Positions 1-15,200 of a stretch of 64,000 bases of DNA are shown here, one piece after another. This DNA is from Metopolophium dirhodum (lineage: Eukaryota; Arthropoda; Insecta; Hemiptera; Aphididae): contig NC_083568.1 of assembly GCF_019925205.1 (NCBI RefSeq), positions 8,182,393 through 8,246,392 of the forward strand, read 5' to 3'. The position numbers were made by a program, and so were the translations under genes. The notes beneath the pieces were generated by a model, which saw only the letters and a list, made by a program, of their open reading frames with translations, was not told the origin of the DNA and ran no database searches. Numbering within the stretch: position 1 is the first letter of the stretch; every line of letters begins with the position of its first letter.

Positions 1-290
1 CATGAGTCGATACTATGTACTATCTGCGCCCAATTACATAGCTAACCACTCGGGGAAATAATAATCAGACATACATTTCGTATTACTACGAACAACGCAC
101 AACGTATATATATATATATTATTATTATATATGTGTGTGTGTGTGTCTGTATAATAATGTAACGAAACGTTTTTATATATAGGTTTATAGTTAACAATAT
201 CGTAAATACATATATAATATATATATATAAATGTATATTTACAATATATCGGTATATTACATGACATTCTTTTTTTTTTTTTGCTTACAG

Positions 291-3200
291 AATGGAAGAG
301 GGAGCGGCGAAAACATTAATAGAGCGAATGGGTAAGTACAAAAAAAGTAATAATAATAATAATAATAATGATGATGATAATATAAGTAACTCTAGTTTAG
401 TACCGCAATATAGGGGTTGTCGCGTCTCGGGGGTTGATACGCGGCACGCGTATATGTTATACGGAATAGAAATTGGAAGACAGACGTTACGGGGAAACGA
501 AACGTCATCGTTTTTATTGTATTGTTATTGTTACTAGTATTGTTTTTGTTGGCGTACAAAAGTTGATGAGCGAAACACGAACGAGAGTGAGATTAAATAA
601 TAATGCGGCGCGTTATATAGTGGGCCGAGTCATAGTAGACGACATCATACACTGTGTTATTATTACATATATATTGCGATGATGTAAATGATTTCAGGGC
701 TGTTATTCGATATCCCTCACAACCACCGCAACGAGTATTTGCACACACCCGCCCCTCATGTCCCTATACACTCACAATAAAGAGTTTAAAAGTACGTGTT
801 AACCCGAGATTTCCACTGTGTGTGTGTGTGTGTGTTTTAACCGCCCCACACGTGTATCCGTCGCATCCGGCCGCCTACCGCGGTATGATGGGTTTAAAGA
901 GCTTTGTGGGGAGGGGGGAGGGGTTCGGTCCATTGAGTTTGTGTGTCCCGCAATTCTGGGTGTGTATGTGTACGACCACGGATGAAAAGGAAAATATAAT
1001 AGCGACAAGAGGGTGTTTGTATGTATGTGGTACGCGTAGTTGGGTGTAATCCGTAAGTGCACTTCTATGCCGCGACGAGGAGTGCAGGCGAACGACGGCG
1101 ACCTGTCTGATAACAAACTTTCGATTGGCGCTCGGTGCGGGGCAGAGGAGTTAGGCGCCAGGATAAAGCGGGGGGGGGGGGGGGGCAGGGGTGAAATGTA
1201 ATTTTATGTTTATTTATCGGGTGACAACATTGAAAGCCGTCGTCGTCGTCTTTGGCGGTACCTATGTATACGATAAAAGTAAACATATGAAATTAGTACT
1301 GCCTGCAGTACGAGCAGTGATTGAATTTCTGCCGAGTGGGGGTTGTTGGTAAGGACTGCGTCTTCTCTTTTAATTACTCTTATATTAATTCAGCGCGCCT
1401 CAGCCTCTTCTATAATTTAAAACAACATTTAAGTAATTATAATATCATGTCATTATGACGTCTCCGGGTCCGCATAACTCCGGCGCAACTACCCCTAATT
1501 GAGTCCCATACCTGAACGAGGAAAAAATAATATTCTAATTGAGTCACGGTATAAAAAAAAAATACCAATTGTGTCCGCGATTGGGAAACAAAAAGTATAC
1601 TAATTAAGTACGCACTTGGAAATAATGAAATAAATCAGTCGAGGATTTTTTACTTTGTTTGTGTTGCACCTACTATATATTTTTATAATTCTGGATGAAA
1701 TAGAAATGCAAACATTGTTAAACACTAAATCATTACATTAACTGTACCTAATCAAAAGAAATGATACTGTAGAAAATTAAATAAAAAATTTAAATGCCAC
1801 AATCACAAACAAGTATTAAGATTTGATTACCATAAAAAGTTTATCGATATTAGACTTTAAATTTATTTATTTATCACTTTAAATTAACATTTGTGAATAA
1901 TAAACTGTATAGATACCTATACAGTTTATTATTCACATTTTTTAAATTTATCAAAAATGTTCAAATTATCATTTAAAAAAACATTTTTAACCCATATACC
2001 TGTAGAACTTTTCTTACAAACAATTCTAAGCTTGTAAAAATGGGAAGAAAAATGTTTTTTTTTTCATAGTTTGTCGGGATTCATTGGGATTCAGTATTAA
2101 AACATGGACTCAATTAGTTTTAAATTTTCATTTTCATTTTCGTTCTAAATGGTTTGTTAGGACTCAGTTCGATCACAACAGTGATTATAATAACTCGTCC
2201 ATTCTCGTCAATCTTTAATTTGTTTTTATATTTGACAAAATATTTTTTCTCATATTTTAGTGTTCGTTCTCTGACAATTCCTTTATTAAAGTATGGTTTC
2301 GATAAATCGTATTTGATCGTGTAAAGCGGAGGTTCAGTATAAAATTCACCGTGTGCCAATAGAAATTAAGTGGCACTGGTTGTTAACTTTCTGGTCTTTG
2401 CAGGGGGATGGGATAAATATTATATATTTTATCTAGTTTGAAAATTGTAAATTTTTTTTTTATTCAACAAAATTCAAGACCGTACAAAGATGTCTTCAAG
2501 TAATAAAATGCACGTGATCTTACTATGTTATATATTTTAGACACCCTGGAGACAATCCGTTTTATAGCAACATCGACAGCATGCCGGATATTCGACCCAG
2601 GAGAAAATCCATCCCTCTTGTCTCGGAACTGGTAAGAAAAATGTTCAATATTAATATAATATTTAAATTCATCCTTTCCCCTCATTATAACTTACTGGGA
2701 ACGTAAACTCCCGAAAATTGGATATTCATCGAGTATATACAGCGTTTTTGTAAAGTAATAATATTATTATAATTCAACCGAGAAATGAGTGTGCCCGGTG
2801 ATATTTTTTTGGTAGTAAATATTTTTGTACAAATTTTCGCTTCTAAGTGTATACCGTATATTATAATTTCTTCATGTGAAATGGTTTCTCTTATCTCCTC
2901 ATGTTTTATGTTGTTTTTATGTGTACCTATATGAATGTTTTTTTTTTTTTTTTGCTGCTATTCCACGTGTTCTCATCATGTTTCCTATGTAAAATATGTT
3001 CTTTAGACTTCCTTAATAGATTTTATTTATTTTTTAAACACGATTTCTTCATTTCAAACGCTAACCATTCATGATTTATATACTTCAAATTTTTATTTTA
3101 TTTTTTAAAATAACGATGATATATAATTATTACATATAATATCATTGTATGTGTCTCAATTAAATAGGTGTTATATATATATATATGATAATTATAATAC

Positions 3201-6200
3201 ATAGGCTCATTGAAATAGCTCAAACATTTAGGACTCATTACTTTTATTTTTTAACATAAACATGTAAACTAACTAATTTGTGTTATATTGTCTGTTGTTT
3301 GTGATCTTCACGCATCGATCCAGGTTCTCAAGGTATAGCGTTCTTTTTTTTTTATTTTTACCATTTATTTAGAGAAAAATATAGAGCACGCTATTAGATC
3401 TGGTGACGTGGTTTTTCGTCCATGAAAACACACATTCACTAACACACTAAACACAACACACGCACACACACATATCACACACACACACCGCTTTAGCACC
3501 AAACCATTTTATTATAATACTAAAATTTAAATTTCTATTTTCTAGAAATTCCAAATATTAAAATTATTTTAGAGGTAGAATAAAATAGCTAAGCAAATTG
3601 TATCTTTTATATATTATAATTATTTTTTTATGTAACATACACTTTTGCTTAGTTTTTTCTATTAGCTTTGTTTGTTTATATATTTTTATATAATATGTAC
3701 ATCTTATAATATTTAATGTATATTTGTACAGTTTTCAGCATTTTCACTAATCAATATATTTTAACAAATCTATGCATTATATTATAGAATTAGAATTAAA
3801 CGATTTAAATTTTATTTTATATATTTAAATACACGCATACATACCAATTGAATTTAAAAAAATACTTTTTACAAATAAGTTTATAAAAAAAACAACTATA
3901 GGTCCGTACCTGATTTAATTTTAGAGTAATAAACTATATTATATACCTATAATAATTAAATCGCAGTACTTATTGCTATTACATGACTGATAAATTAATG
4001 GTTTCACATTACGTATATATTAGCCAAACAAGAATGTTCACAGTAGTTGTTATAAAAGTTACCTAGAATAGCAAAAAAAAAAAATGGCGTTGGAATGACA
4101 TTTGAGATTGATTCTAATGGTAAAGAATCTTTTGGTTTATGGCCACAAATAAATGTGAGGCTGTACATAATATTACATGTGAAACTATGTACATTATACA
4201 CATATTGTATAATGAAATGTCATAATGAATTTCTTAAGTGCTCAAACTCTGTTTCTTGTAGGTAATTTATTAGACTTATACGAGCACTATAGATCCCCGT
4301 GTATATAATACAATACGTCAACTTTAATTTAATACTTCCACTTAATTTCATTAACCTCTAGATAATACTTTAACATTAATTAAAAAAAACATCGACCCTC
4401 CCGATAACACTTAAGTACCTAACATAAATTGCGACAATTTTTATGCAATTTTCATTTTTTTTTTTTTTTTTAATAATTAATAATGCATGCATTACGTTTC
4501 TATGCACATTTTAATTCATTAAAATGGAAATTAAATCGTTTCTAACATAGACTTAGTTTTAATATGTAACATATTATTATAATATTTAGTTTACGTAGAC
4601 TTATAGACAATTAGTGTTTTTAATTTATTCATTTATATATTATTATAAATATATATATATTATATATTTTTTTTTTACAACTCTAATCCGGTTTAATAAA
4701 CTGTAGGTGGCTGCGAACACAATACAAAATACTAATCAATGACGATACAGTCAGTTATATAATAGACATGTGCATGTGTTATAGTTGAAAAGCCGCGTTA
4801 ATTTAAATACGAGGAAAACAATTGAAACAAGTCATTATTATATTTTTATTATCTAAACGTTTTAAAAAAAAAACTGTAAGCTATATCATTTTGCACATGT
4901 TTATTAAACACTTAACACTTTGGTTCCGATACGTTATTATTACTTTGAGCTAGATAGAAACTAGATCGTAGTAATGCGCTTATCCGCATAAAACAAATGT
5001 CTCGTGATTTCGTTCATATAGACATAATTTAACATTAAATAAGAATTTGCTCGAGAAAATGTGTTTTCAAAACGTCTTAAAAAAAAAATGTACCTACCCA
5101 TTATTTATTACGAATCACATAATAATTTCAAAAATTATAATTACGATCCTCAAATTATTTATAATATTTTTTTTCATTGTTGTGTCGGAAAAAAATGTCT
5201 AAAAGTATTTTCCTCGGGCAAACTCTTGAGTTAGTACTTTTGTCTGGAATAAGAATGTTTTCAACAATACTTGTACTTTTTTTTCAAATGATATTATATA
5301 ATATGAATCTAAATAAGTATATTTTACCACTAGAATTATGACGAAAACCTAATTAATGAGTATTTATTTTTTTTGCCGATAAAAAAAAATAAATATTTAA
5401 ATTATTACACGGCGTAGGTATATCGGCAAATGTGCAGGGTAAAAATTAGTCCAACATTATAATAAGTTTTTATTTTAATGTGGAAACGTTGTAATAATAT
5501 GTCAATATTTATCTTAAAACGAAACATTGATGCACGGGGAAAAAAATGCCATCTTTACTCGGAGTTTCTTTTTACGCTGGCATCATTATTTTCCCTTTAT
5601 GACTACAACATCAACATCAAGGGTGAAATATATACAGTACAGTAGAAAGAGTGTTGAAAAGTTTCTCGTGGCATTTATATCTCATCTGCGAGATATTATA
5701 TTTACGAATATTATGTACAATATAATATGATGATATACATACATTCTTAAACTACTTACATTATAGTCGTCATAACATTCTTATTCCATTTTGAGTATTA
5801 TAATATAGTGATATCAATAATTTGGTGAGTTATATGATAAAGTCGGTTTATTTAATAGCATCATGGGTGTAATTATTAAACGAGTACACATTATTGCATA
5901 AATGCTTAATATTTACGCTTATGGTTCAAATAGCTTTATTGCTCACCGTTTCACGTTTTTACATTATTAATTTATTATTGGAATTCTTGTGGGTGTATTT
6001 TAGACAATGGCCGCCACAAAAAGAAACGCAGGACTGGCGTCAGGAGTTCCACGTCCTACACTCAACGACGAAGAGCTGGTTAGTACTGAACTGAACAGAT
6101 CACTTGTACTTTTTTGTTATTAAAAAATAGTTTGTCAAATGAAAAAATTCCAACGTTTACTTTTTCAAAGTTTTCTTTTTATTTGCTTATTTAATTTTTT

Positions 6201-9200
6201 TTTTTTTAGCTCAACAGAGACTGTTTAAAAGTTGCCTCTCTTATCTATCAGTCTGAATCCAAAATAATACATTCTATTTCAATTTCACGAAATGTCTTAT
6301 AAATTAAAAACGCGCGAAAATATAATAGAAAAATGAACTCATAAATTTTTATATTTTTCCCAACTGTTTGACATGATACGATACCAAATATATTTCTCTA
6401 TTTTCTAATATACGCCTTCACTACATTGCCAAAAATAAGACGCATATCATTATTTCCATAAAGTTTTAGAAAAATAACAAATACGAGTACCTAAGGATAG
6501 GTACTAACTTGGGATAGTTAATTATTTTGATAGTAATAAATATCAAAACGAGTGAATTAAATTAATTTATAAGCAATTAATTTACATTAAACATTTTACT
6601 AATGTTTTTATGTTAGCCCTTAAAATATAAACACATTAATTTCATTTTATATTAATAATTTTTTTTTTTTATATAACGAATAGAGGTACATATTCGCACA
6701 TGTATTTTTAATTATAATGAAAACTCATTAAAATTGTTTTATCATGATTCACTGTACATAGTTTATTTAAATTATTCATTCATTCGATATAAATTTACAC
6801 TGTACCTGTATAGTGTATACCCTATAGAAAAATGTATAAAAAGTTGTTTGTGATTCATTAAAATCTATATCACACGGTTCTGAATCTTTTATTCGAACCG
6901 TACTCGGTTTTTGCCACATGGTTGTCGATTCGAATCAATTTTGGACACCTTTGAAATTCCAACTCAATGCGACATATTTTATAAATGAGGTAATAACATT
7001 TTAAAATATGTGACATTGTGACAAAGTACTTCGGATGAAAAAAAAAAAGAGGAAAACAATATCGAACATAATTACATAATGATAATAATAGAAACACTGC
7101 GACTAATTTTAGGCCACGTAACGATTATGTTTTCGAAACGGACGCGTTATTGGATCACTTCGATAATATTTTAATAATATATTATATTGTCTAATACCCG
7201 CGGTCTTAAACAATATTTCAGAAAATGCACGTGTACAAAAAAGCTCTGCAAGCTCTAATCTATCCAATATCATCGACCACGCCGCATAATTTCGTCTCGT
7301 GGACTGCAACTTCACCGACGTATTGTTACGAATGTGAAGGGCTGCTGTGGGGCATCGCCCGGCAAGGGGTACGGTGCACCGAATGCGGGGTCAAGTGCCA
7401 CGAGAAGTGCAAAGAGCTCTTAAACGCCGACTGTTTGCAAAGTGAGCCGTAACTTTTAAAAAAAAAATTACTGTTATTTAAACTATTACAAACGTGGCGA
7501 GCAATAACAATAATTGGGCGCCGTTGGAAATAATATTATAAAATATAATATTTAACCGACCGACACTAATTATTATTATAGCTGAAACGCGACATGTGTC
7601 GTATATAGTAATATGGCACGCATTCGTCATGATATAATATGAGGACCGACAGTAATTATTTTATCCAGAAACAAAAGCCCCACCAATGTATATTATGAGT
7701 ATATATATAAATTATAATTATAAAAACCTAAATTAAGCTAAACAAAAAAAACTACAATATTACGCCACGTACCTACAACCGATATGTATAAAAGCATCAC
7801 GGTGATGAATGACATACGTTTTTAATTTAATGTTATTAAAATCAAAAATAATTTAAAATATGCAAACAAATGCATCATATTTTTTATTCTCACAGCAGAA
7901 GAATACACATTTTATCTAATAGCATCACATCAAATAAATATAATATACATTCATCCCAAGTGGTACGTTTATAAACATGAACCTATACGCAGTGAATACT
8001 TTTTCGAATGATGTCTGGAATTTTGTTCGAATTCGCTTTGCGACTTGCACATTTCTATACAGCATTTGCCATTAACCCACACTTTTTAGGACCCCCGGGA
8101 GGATCTACCTGATCAAACTTTGAATAGAAACAACTTTAAGACCCGTTCTATTTTTTTATTAGTGACATACCAAATGACGTAGAACAATGGACCAGATGAA
8201 AAAATTTCGACCATAAAAAGTGGTCATATTTTTAAAGTTTTTGAAAATCTTTGTACGAATAAACATATTTGTTCATGCGGTGTAAAATAAAAACGAGCAA
8301 ATATACATTTAAAATATCATTTCATATTCGTATTTCGTACACCGGAAAACCACTTACAATTACCTACAAATATTATTGAAAGAACTAAAACGTATGTAAT
8401 TTTTTTTTTTTTTGCTTCCTATAAATAATAGGAGCGGCCGAAAAAAGTTCAAAACACGGTGCCGAAGATAAAGCGATATCAATTATACAGGCGATGAAGG
8501 ACAGGATGTTGCAACGCGAACGAGATCATCCAGAGATTTTCGAACTCATCAGGTTAGTTACCATTTTTAAATCACATACCAAATTTAGTAAATTAACAAC
8601 AAAACCGTAAGAGCCTTGAGTGCAATTGTTGGTAAACTGCAATTGTAGATATTTCACAGCAGGCTGCATGAGTTTCAGTCAATTTAATGTCAACATTTTC
8701 CCTAAACAATTCCGGTAGGAATCACTATTATATTAATTTCTACTTGAATGTTACTATTCAACTACCCACCCTGTCAAACATAATTTTAAAGTTTGGTTTA
8801 TTGTTGATATCCATAAAAATTAAAAACATCTCTCAACAGCCCGCATTTTTTTTGACTATATTGTGCCATAGGTACAATATTATCAATTAAAAAACGGGCA
8901 ATTTCCAAGAACAAAAAGTGGAATATTATTCCGTTAATAATTCCAATACGGGACACAAAAATATACTTTATAACATTTTATGTATTTTTATTTCTTAATC
9001 GATTATCTAAGATACTACATATATAGTATTTTCAACACCAACTTAAACCACAGTGGAAAATTTTAAAACAGTCAGTATACTGTTGTATCTCAAGCTATTA
9101 CTTTTTTTTTTCGTCCGAGTATAACGAACACGAATAGTCTTTAAATGAATCGTAACTCGTATAAAAGAAATATATTATCTACCAACGATGTCGGGACACT

Positions 9201-12200
9201 GCACGCACGACGATATCCCCGTAAACGGAAACATATGGCAACCGTTGGAAAAGGATCGGGGTCAAAATGGGACGACACGCGCGACGTAATATAATATAAT
9301 ATATATAGAGCTCATTAAACAATCGTCTCGAGACAAATGGAACACCGTCCGATTAATTTCAATCTGCTCGTCATCGGACACACTATATTATATTCTATTG
9401 CGAACATACTGCGGGGTCATAACAGATCTCCTACACACGGCCGGATTGAATTCAGTACCGTCGAAAATCTGTTGTGTTGGAGTTAGATATTATGACCGAA
9501 ACGACGACGGCGTTGACGAGTGCGGACGATGCGATTTGTAATGCGGTCACACCGATAAAGAAATAAATCGCCGATATGTCGACAAATGACACCCCGCGTG
9601 TTTATTCGAAATGTGGCTCGATCTCGTTTGTGCGAAAAAAAAGCCGAAACAGAGATACCGGGTCATTGGGAAACACGCGTATATTATACACGACGTCTGG
9701 AGAAGAAGTCCTTATTTAGTTTGACATAATACGCGCAGTGTTGGGTGTGGTGGACGAAAAAAAAAAATTGGTTGTTATGTGTTTTTTTTTTCAATTATAC
9801 GCAGATCAGTGTTCGGCGTTGAGGAGAAAAGCCATCAGGGTCATATTAAAGCGGTGAAACAATCGGTTTTGGATGGTACTTGCAAGTGGTCAGCAAAAAT
9901 TGCCATCACAGGTTTGTTTAATAATAAAAAAAAAAAAAACCAATTTGACGTTATGAGCAGACGACTTCAAAGAGCTTTGTGTGGCAACCTTCATTGTGCT
10001 TGGTGTTGAATTTTATGGAATTGGTGTTTTACTATTTTGATATGTTTAACCCCTCCTCATATGTGTATTTTTTAAGCACGAGATTTTTAATGAAAATTCT
10101 TTCAATCAACTATAATTTTGTGTATTTTTTTTTTTTTAACTATACTTTTGTGCATGTTTTATTGTTATTTCACTAATACAAATGTCTGAAATGTGTTTAC
10201 AAACGTTTATATTTTTCCTCGCTTACATCTATGATGCATTCAAAAATATTAAGAAAGAATTTTCATTTATTTAAATCTAAACATTTTCTATTTTGGTTCC
10301 TTTCCTCCGATCAATTTGTGTGTAAATATTTGTTTTTATTGTTTTGGTTTTTGCGTATTTGAAGAACCATGTTTTCTGTGGAACCTGATATGCATATCGA
10401 TTCCTTGGAGCAAGCGGAAGCTATCGTTCTTGAAGGCACTTCTAAATGGTCGTGCAAAATCGAAATAACAGGTCAGCGGTTAGGCTTATTAGGGTTCACT
10501 TACTCACAGCTTAGAAATTGGAATCGAGCAAACATTTGCTAATATTTAAATTTCAAATCAAACAAATCACATAATTCATCGATATCTAGTTAGCAGAAGT
10601 AACTTAAAAGACGTCTTCCGATAAAAATTAACGCTTATTGCATGCATTTATAATATTGTTGTCGTTGTATAGTATGCACGTGCAAACTATTGTACATATA
10701 GCTTTAGAATGAACCTTTGCTTTAGACTTATATAACTCATATTTTTAAATAATTATTGATTATAACATTTCATTTTTACTATAGTAAAATGTGCTCAAGG
10801 GCTCATCGCAAAAGACAAAAGTGGTACATCAGACCCATACGTAACTGTTCAAGTGGGTAAAGTTAAAAAAAGAACGCGAACTATGCCTCAAGAGCTCAAT
10901 CCTGTTTGGAATGAAAAATTTTATTTGTAAGTATTTCTTACTCTCTTCTCTGTCTCTCGCTGTATGTAATATTATATTATATGTACAAATATGGACTTAT
11001 ACATTTTTCAACATTCATAGCGAGTGCCACAATTCTTCGGATCGAATTAAAGTCAGGGTATGGGACGAGGACAACGACCTGAAATCGAGACTCAGGCAAA
11101 AATTAACCAGAGAATCGGACGATTTTTTAGGACAAACTATTATCGAGGTATATATACATCAAATACATAATATTTGTGCGGGAGTAAAAGAGTAAGTATT
11201 TAGGTTCGGACGTTGTCGGGCGAAATGGACGTTTGGTACAATCTCGAAAAAAGGACTGATAAATCGGCGGTATCCGGTGCTATTCGATTACATATCAATG
11301 TAGAAATCAAAGGAGAGGAAAAAGTCGCTCCTTACCATATCCAATACACGTGTCTCCACGAAAACCTATTTCACTCGTTGTGCGAAAACAACGCTGGAAT
11401 AGTTCACCTACCTCAAGCTAAGGGAGAAGACGGGTGGAAGTTGTATTTTGAATCTCCCGCGCAAGATATTGTCGACGAGTTCGCCATGAGATACGGCATT
11501 GAGTCCATTTACCAAGCAATGACGTAAGTTTATTATGCGTTGTTTTATTTTTAAACTATAATATTAATAGAGTTAATCTCCGATTCTAGACACTTCCATT
11601 GTCTTTCGACAAAATATTTATGCCCTGGCGTCCCAGCGGTAATGAGTACTTTGTTAGCGAATATCAATGCCTACTATGCACACACAACATCCAGCTCCGC
11701 CGTTAGCGCGAGCGATCGTTTTGCAGCATCGAATTTCGGAGTAACTATCATTGCTGATAAAAATATTATACAACGTCACTTCTAATCATGAAATCATTTA
11801 AATCGTCTTTATTCGTTATTTGTAGAAAGAAAAATTCGTAAAGCTGCTCGATCAATTACATAATTCGCTCAGAATAGATTTATCAATGTATAGAAATAAC
11901 TTTCCGGCATCCAGTCAAGAAAAATTAATGGATCTTAAATCGACTGTCGATTTGTTGACCAGTATCACATTTTTCAGAATGAAGGTAATTTTATTTTTAA
12001 ACATAACCATAATGGTATATAGTAGCACGATAATTATTACATGGTTTATATTTAGGTACAAGAACTTTCAAGTCCACCCAGAGCTAGTACCGTTGTCAAG
12101 GACTGCGTCAAAGCATGTCTAAGGTCGACTTATCAATTCCTGTTTGCTAATTGTTATGATTTATACGGCAGAGAATATCAGGTATTTATTAATTATTTTG

Positions 12201-15200
12201 CTTGTCGAAATTAAATGTTAGACATTTGTGGATTTGGGTTTTAAGTATAACCATTGAACTTATTTTAAATTTTAAAACGTTAAGCCCAAATTATTCAAAA
12301 ATATATATTATATACCTAACTAAATTAACTTTTTTTTAAAAGACTGATCCAAATGAAAAGAGAGATGAAGACACGGGACCAAAGTTAGATGATTTAGGCT
12401 TTTGGGATAAGCTTGTAGCACTCGTTGCTTCCGTAATCGAAGAAGATAGAAATAGTTATGCACCTGTTTTGAGTCAATTCCCCGCAGAACTCAATATAGG
12501 ACAGGTAAATAAATATCTAATATATTTTTAATAGTATTATTTACATATTATTTTACTCTAATACACCTAATGACGTATATTTATAAATAAAAATATTGTT
12601 TACAGTTGTCCGCAGCAACAATGTGGAGCTTCTTCGCCGTAGACATGAAGTATGCTCTAGAAGAACATGAAACACACAGACTTTGTAAAACTTCAGCATA
12701 CATGAACCTACATTTCAAAGTAAAATGGTTGTTTACTAATTATGTAAAAGATGCACCGCCGTACAAAGACGCAATTCCCGAGTACCCATCTTGGTTTGAA
12801 CCGTTTGTAATGCAATGGCTAAATGAAAACGACGACGTTTCGTTGGAATATTTGCACGGAGCTTTTAACAGGGACAAAAAAGATGGGGTGAGCAGTCGTC
12901 GTCTTCTTAAACTTTGATCAGAAAGTTTTTTAAACTTTATTTTTTAATTATAGTTTCAAAGAAGTTCGGAGCATGCCTTATTTTCCAACTCAGTGGTGGA
13001 CGTATTCACTCAGCTTACACAATGTTTTGGGGTCATATCGAAATTGGAATGTCCCGACCCCGAGATATCCAATCGATACATGAAAAGACTTGCTAAGACA
13101 ATTGTCAAAGTGTTATTGGCATACGTAGACATAGTTCAAAAAGAATTTGACGCTAAAGAGCTGGATGAAAGAACTGTAAGTTTAAAATATTTTACTCGTA
13201 TATATATATATATTATATAAATATGCTATGTACAAAGCATATATTAAATTAATTAATTAAATGTGCAGGCTTGTATATTAATGAATAACATCCAACAACT
13301 ACGAGTACAACTAACAAAAATGTTCGAATCAATGGGTGGCAAACAGCTGGAAGAAGATGCTACAGATATTCTAAACGACTTACAAACGCAATTATTAAAA
13401 GCATTAGATGAACTATCTGGAAAATTCGGAAAAAGGTATATACAATTAATTATGTTTAACTTATTTATAAGCGTATAATTATGTATAGATACATTATTTG
13501 ATTGATTACCTGTATTAAAGTACTAACAATTTCGAGATGTTTAAGTATTAATATTATTATCCGCGACGAAAATAAATATACAATAACGAAAAATGTAATC
13601 AAATGTTTTAGTTTGGAACCTCAAATAAAGAAAAGCGTTAAAGAACTTGGTGAGTTATTGCAAAGTATCAAAGGAGGTAGCCAAAATCCACAACAAGTGT
13701 CTATGATGGAAGTAGATGAAATATTAAGGCCATTGATGGATTTAATGGATGGCTCATTATCATTATTTGCTCAAACTTGCGAGAAACCCGTACTAAAACG
13801 AATTCTTCGTGAACTGTGGAAACTCGTGATAAGAATATTGGAAAGATCAGTAGTCTTACCACCGATGATGGATAAAAGTGTAAGAGATATTATTTTAAAT
13901 AAATAACACAAAATACTATACGATTTATGAGGTTTGTAATATTGTTTTTATAAACTCATTATTTTTAATTTAGATGATATTGAAAAACCTTAGTGAAAAC
14001 GCTAGATCGCTAGCAGCTAATGCTAGAATTGAAGACATGTCCAGATTAATTAGAAACCACATGGCTGGAAAGCAAGACGTTAAAAACGCTCTAACTGGAG
14101 TGATGGTGATTATACAAATTATATTATAACATATTTACATATTAATACACTCAATCTATAACAACTGACTTAAATAAACATAAAGCATTCGCTCTCAACA
14201 GACAATTTTTTTTCACTTAAATTTCCACAATACAACATAACTCATAAATATGGTATTTTTGCATTTATTTTCGATACGACGATACCTAATACAATTATGA
14301 TCACCCGGCGTTTTGTATAGGCAATTAAGCAACACCTATGTCTTTTCCATAATCATTTGTTTATAATAAATAATAATAATATATAATTTATATTTATGTA
14401 TTACCTGCCAATGTATTTGATAAAATAAAACCCACCGGTGAATGTGAAATTTGAATTTTATTTTCGAAGACATAAAAATGTAGTAGTTATATAGTTTAAA
14501 TGAATAAATAAGTTTAAAGTTTTTATAATATATAAATAAAATACTCGAAATCGTGTGTAATAAATAACAACAAAAATGGTGTTTTTCTCCTTAACATCGA
14601 CTTCTTCTGGATACTTCTCAAACACAATAAATAAAATATGTTAACTTTGAACTAAAACAGACTGAGTTAGATATATTACGGTTAAATTCGATGACAATAA
14701 ACTGTTTGGTCATATGTATAGCACTATAGCAAGAAAATTATTTTATAAATCCAATGCTTTTATGGAAAAAAATAACAATTATCGACCACCAACCAAACCT
14801 ATTACCGGACGGTATATAATGTTCTATATGTATTGTTCCTACGAAAAAACAATCCACTAATTATTTTTTGAACATATGTATTTTTTTAGGATATGGAAAA
14901 GAACTTGAATACTAAGCAGTGCAGGGTCTTAGAATCTGCACTGAAAACAATTAAGACTTATTTCCACGCCGGTGGAAATGGACTAAAAAAGAAGTATTTG
15001 GATAAAAGCTCAGATCTTTTATCTTTGTGCTACGCTTTGTCGCTTTACACAAGATCCACTGACGAACTAATCAAGACGTTTGTGTTGTCACAATTACATC
15101 AAGGTGTGATTTATTTATAATTGTTAAAATAAGAAAAAGGGGGCGAATTTCTTATTTTTGACCAAAGGTTTAATTATTGGATTTGAATTGTGTGATTAAT

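Noticed and set aside
292..537. 81-codon frame starting ATGGAAGAG at 292
   Set aside because: It reads the unc-13 exon 291-331 in the wrong frame; phase 0 joins correctly to the next exon ('ANG-HPGDNPFYS').
654..1286. Overlapping frames on both strands in a CpG-rich intron block
   Set aside because: Low-complexity translation (His/Pro/Thr or Cys/Val runs from GT/CA repeats) with no domain and no splice fit.
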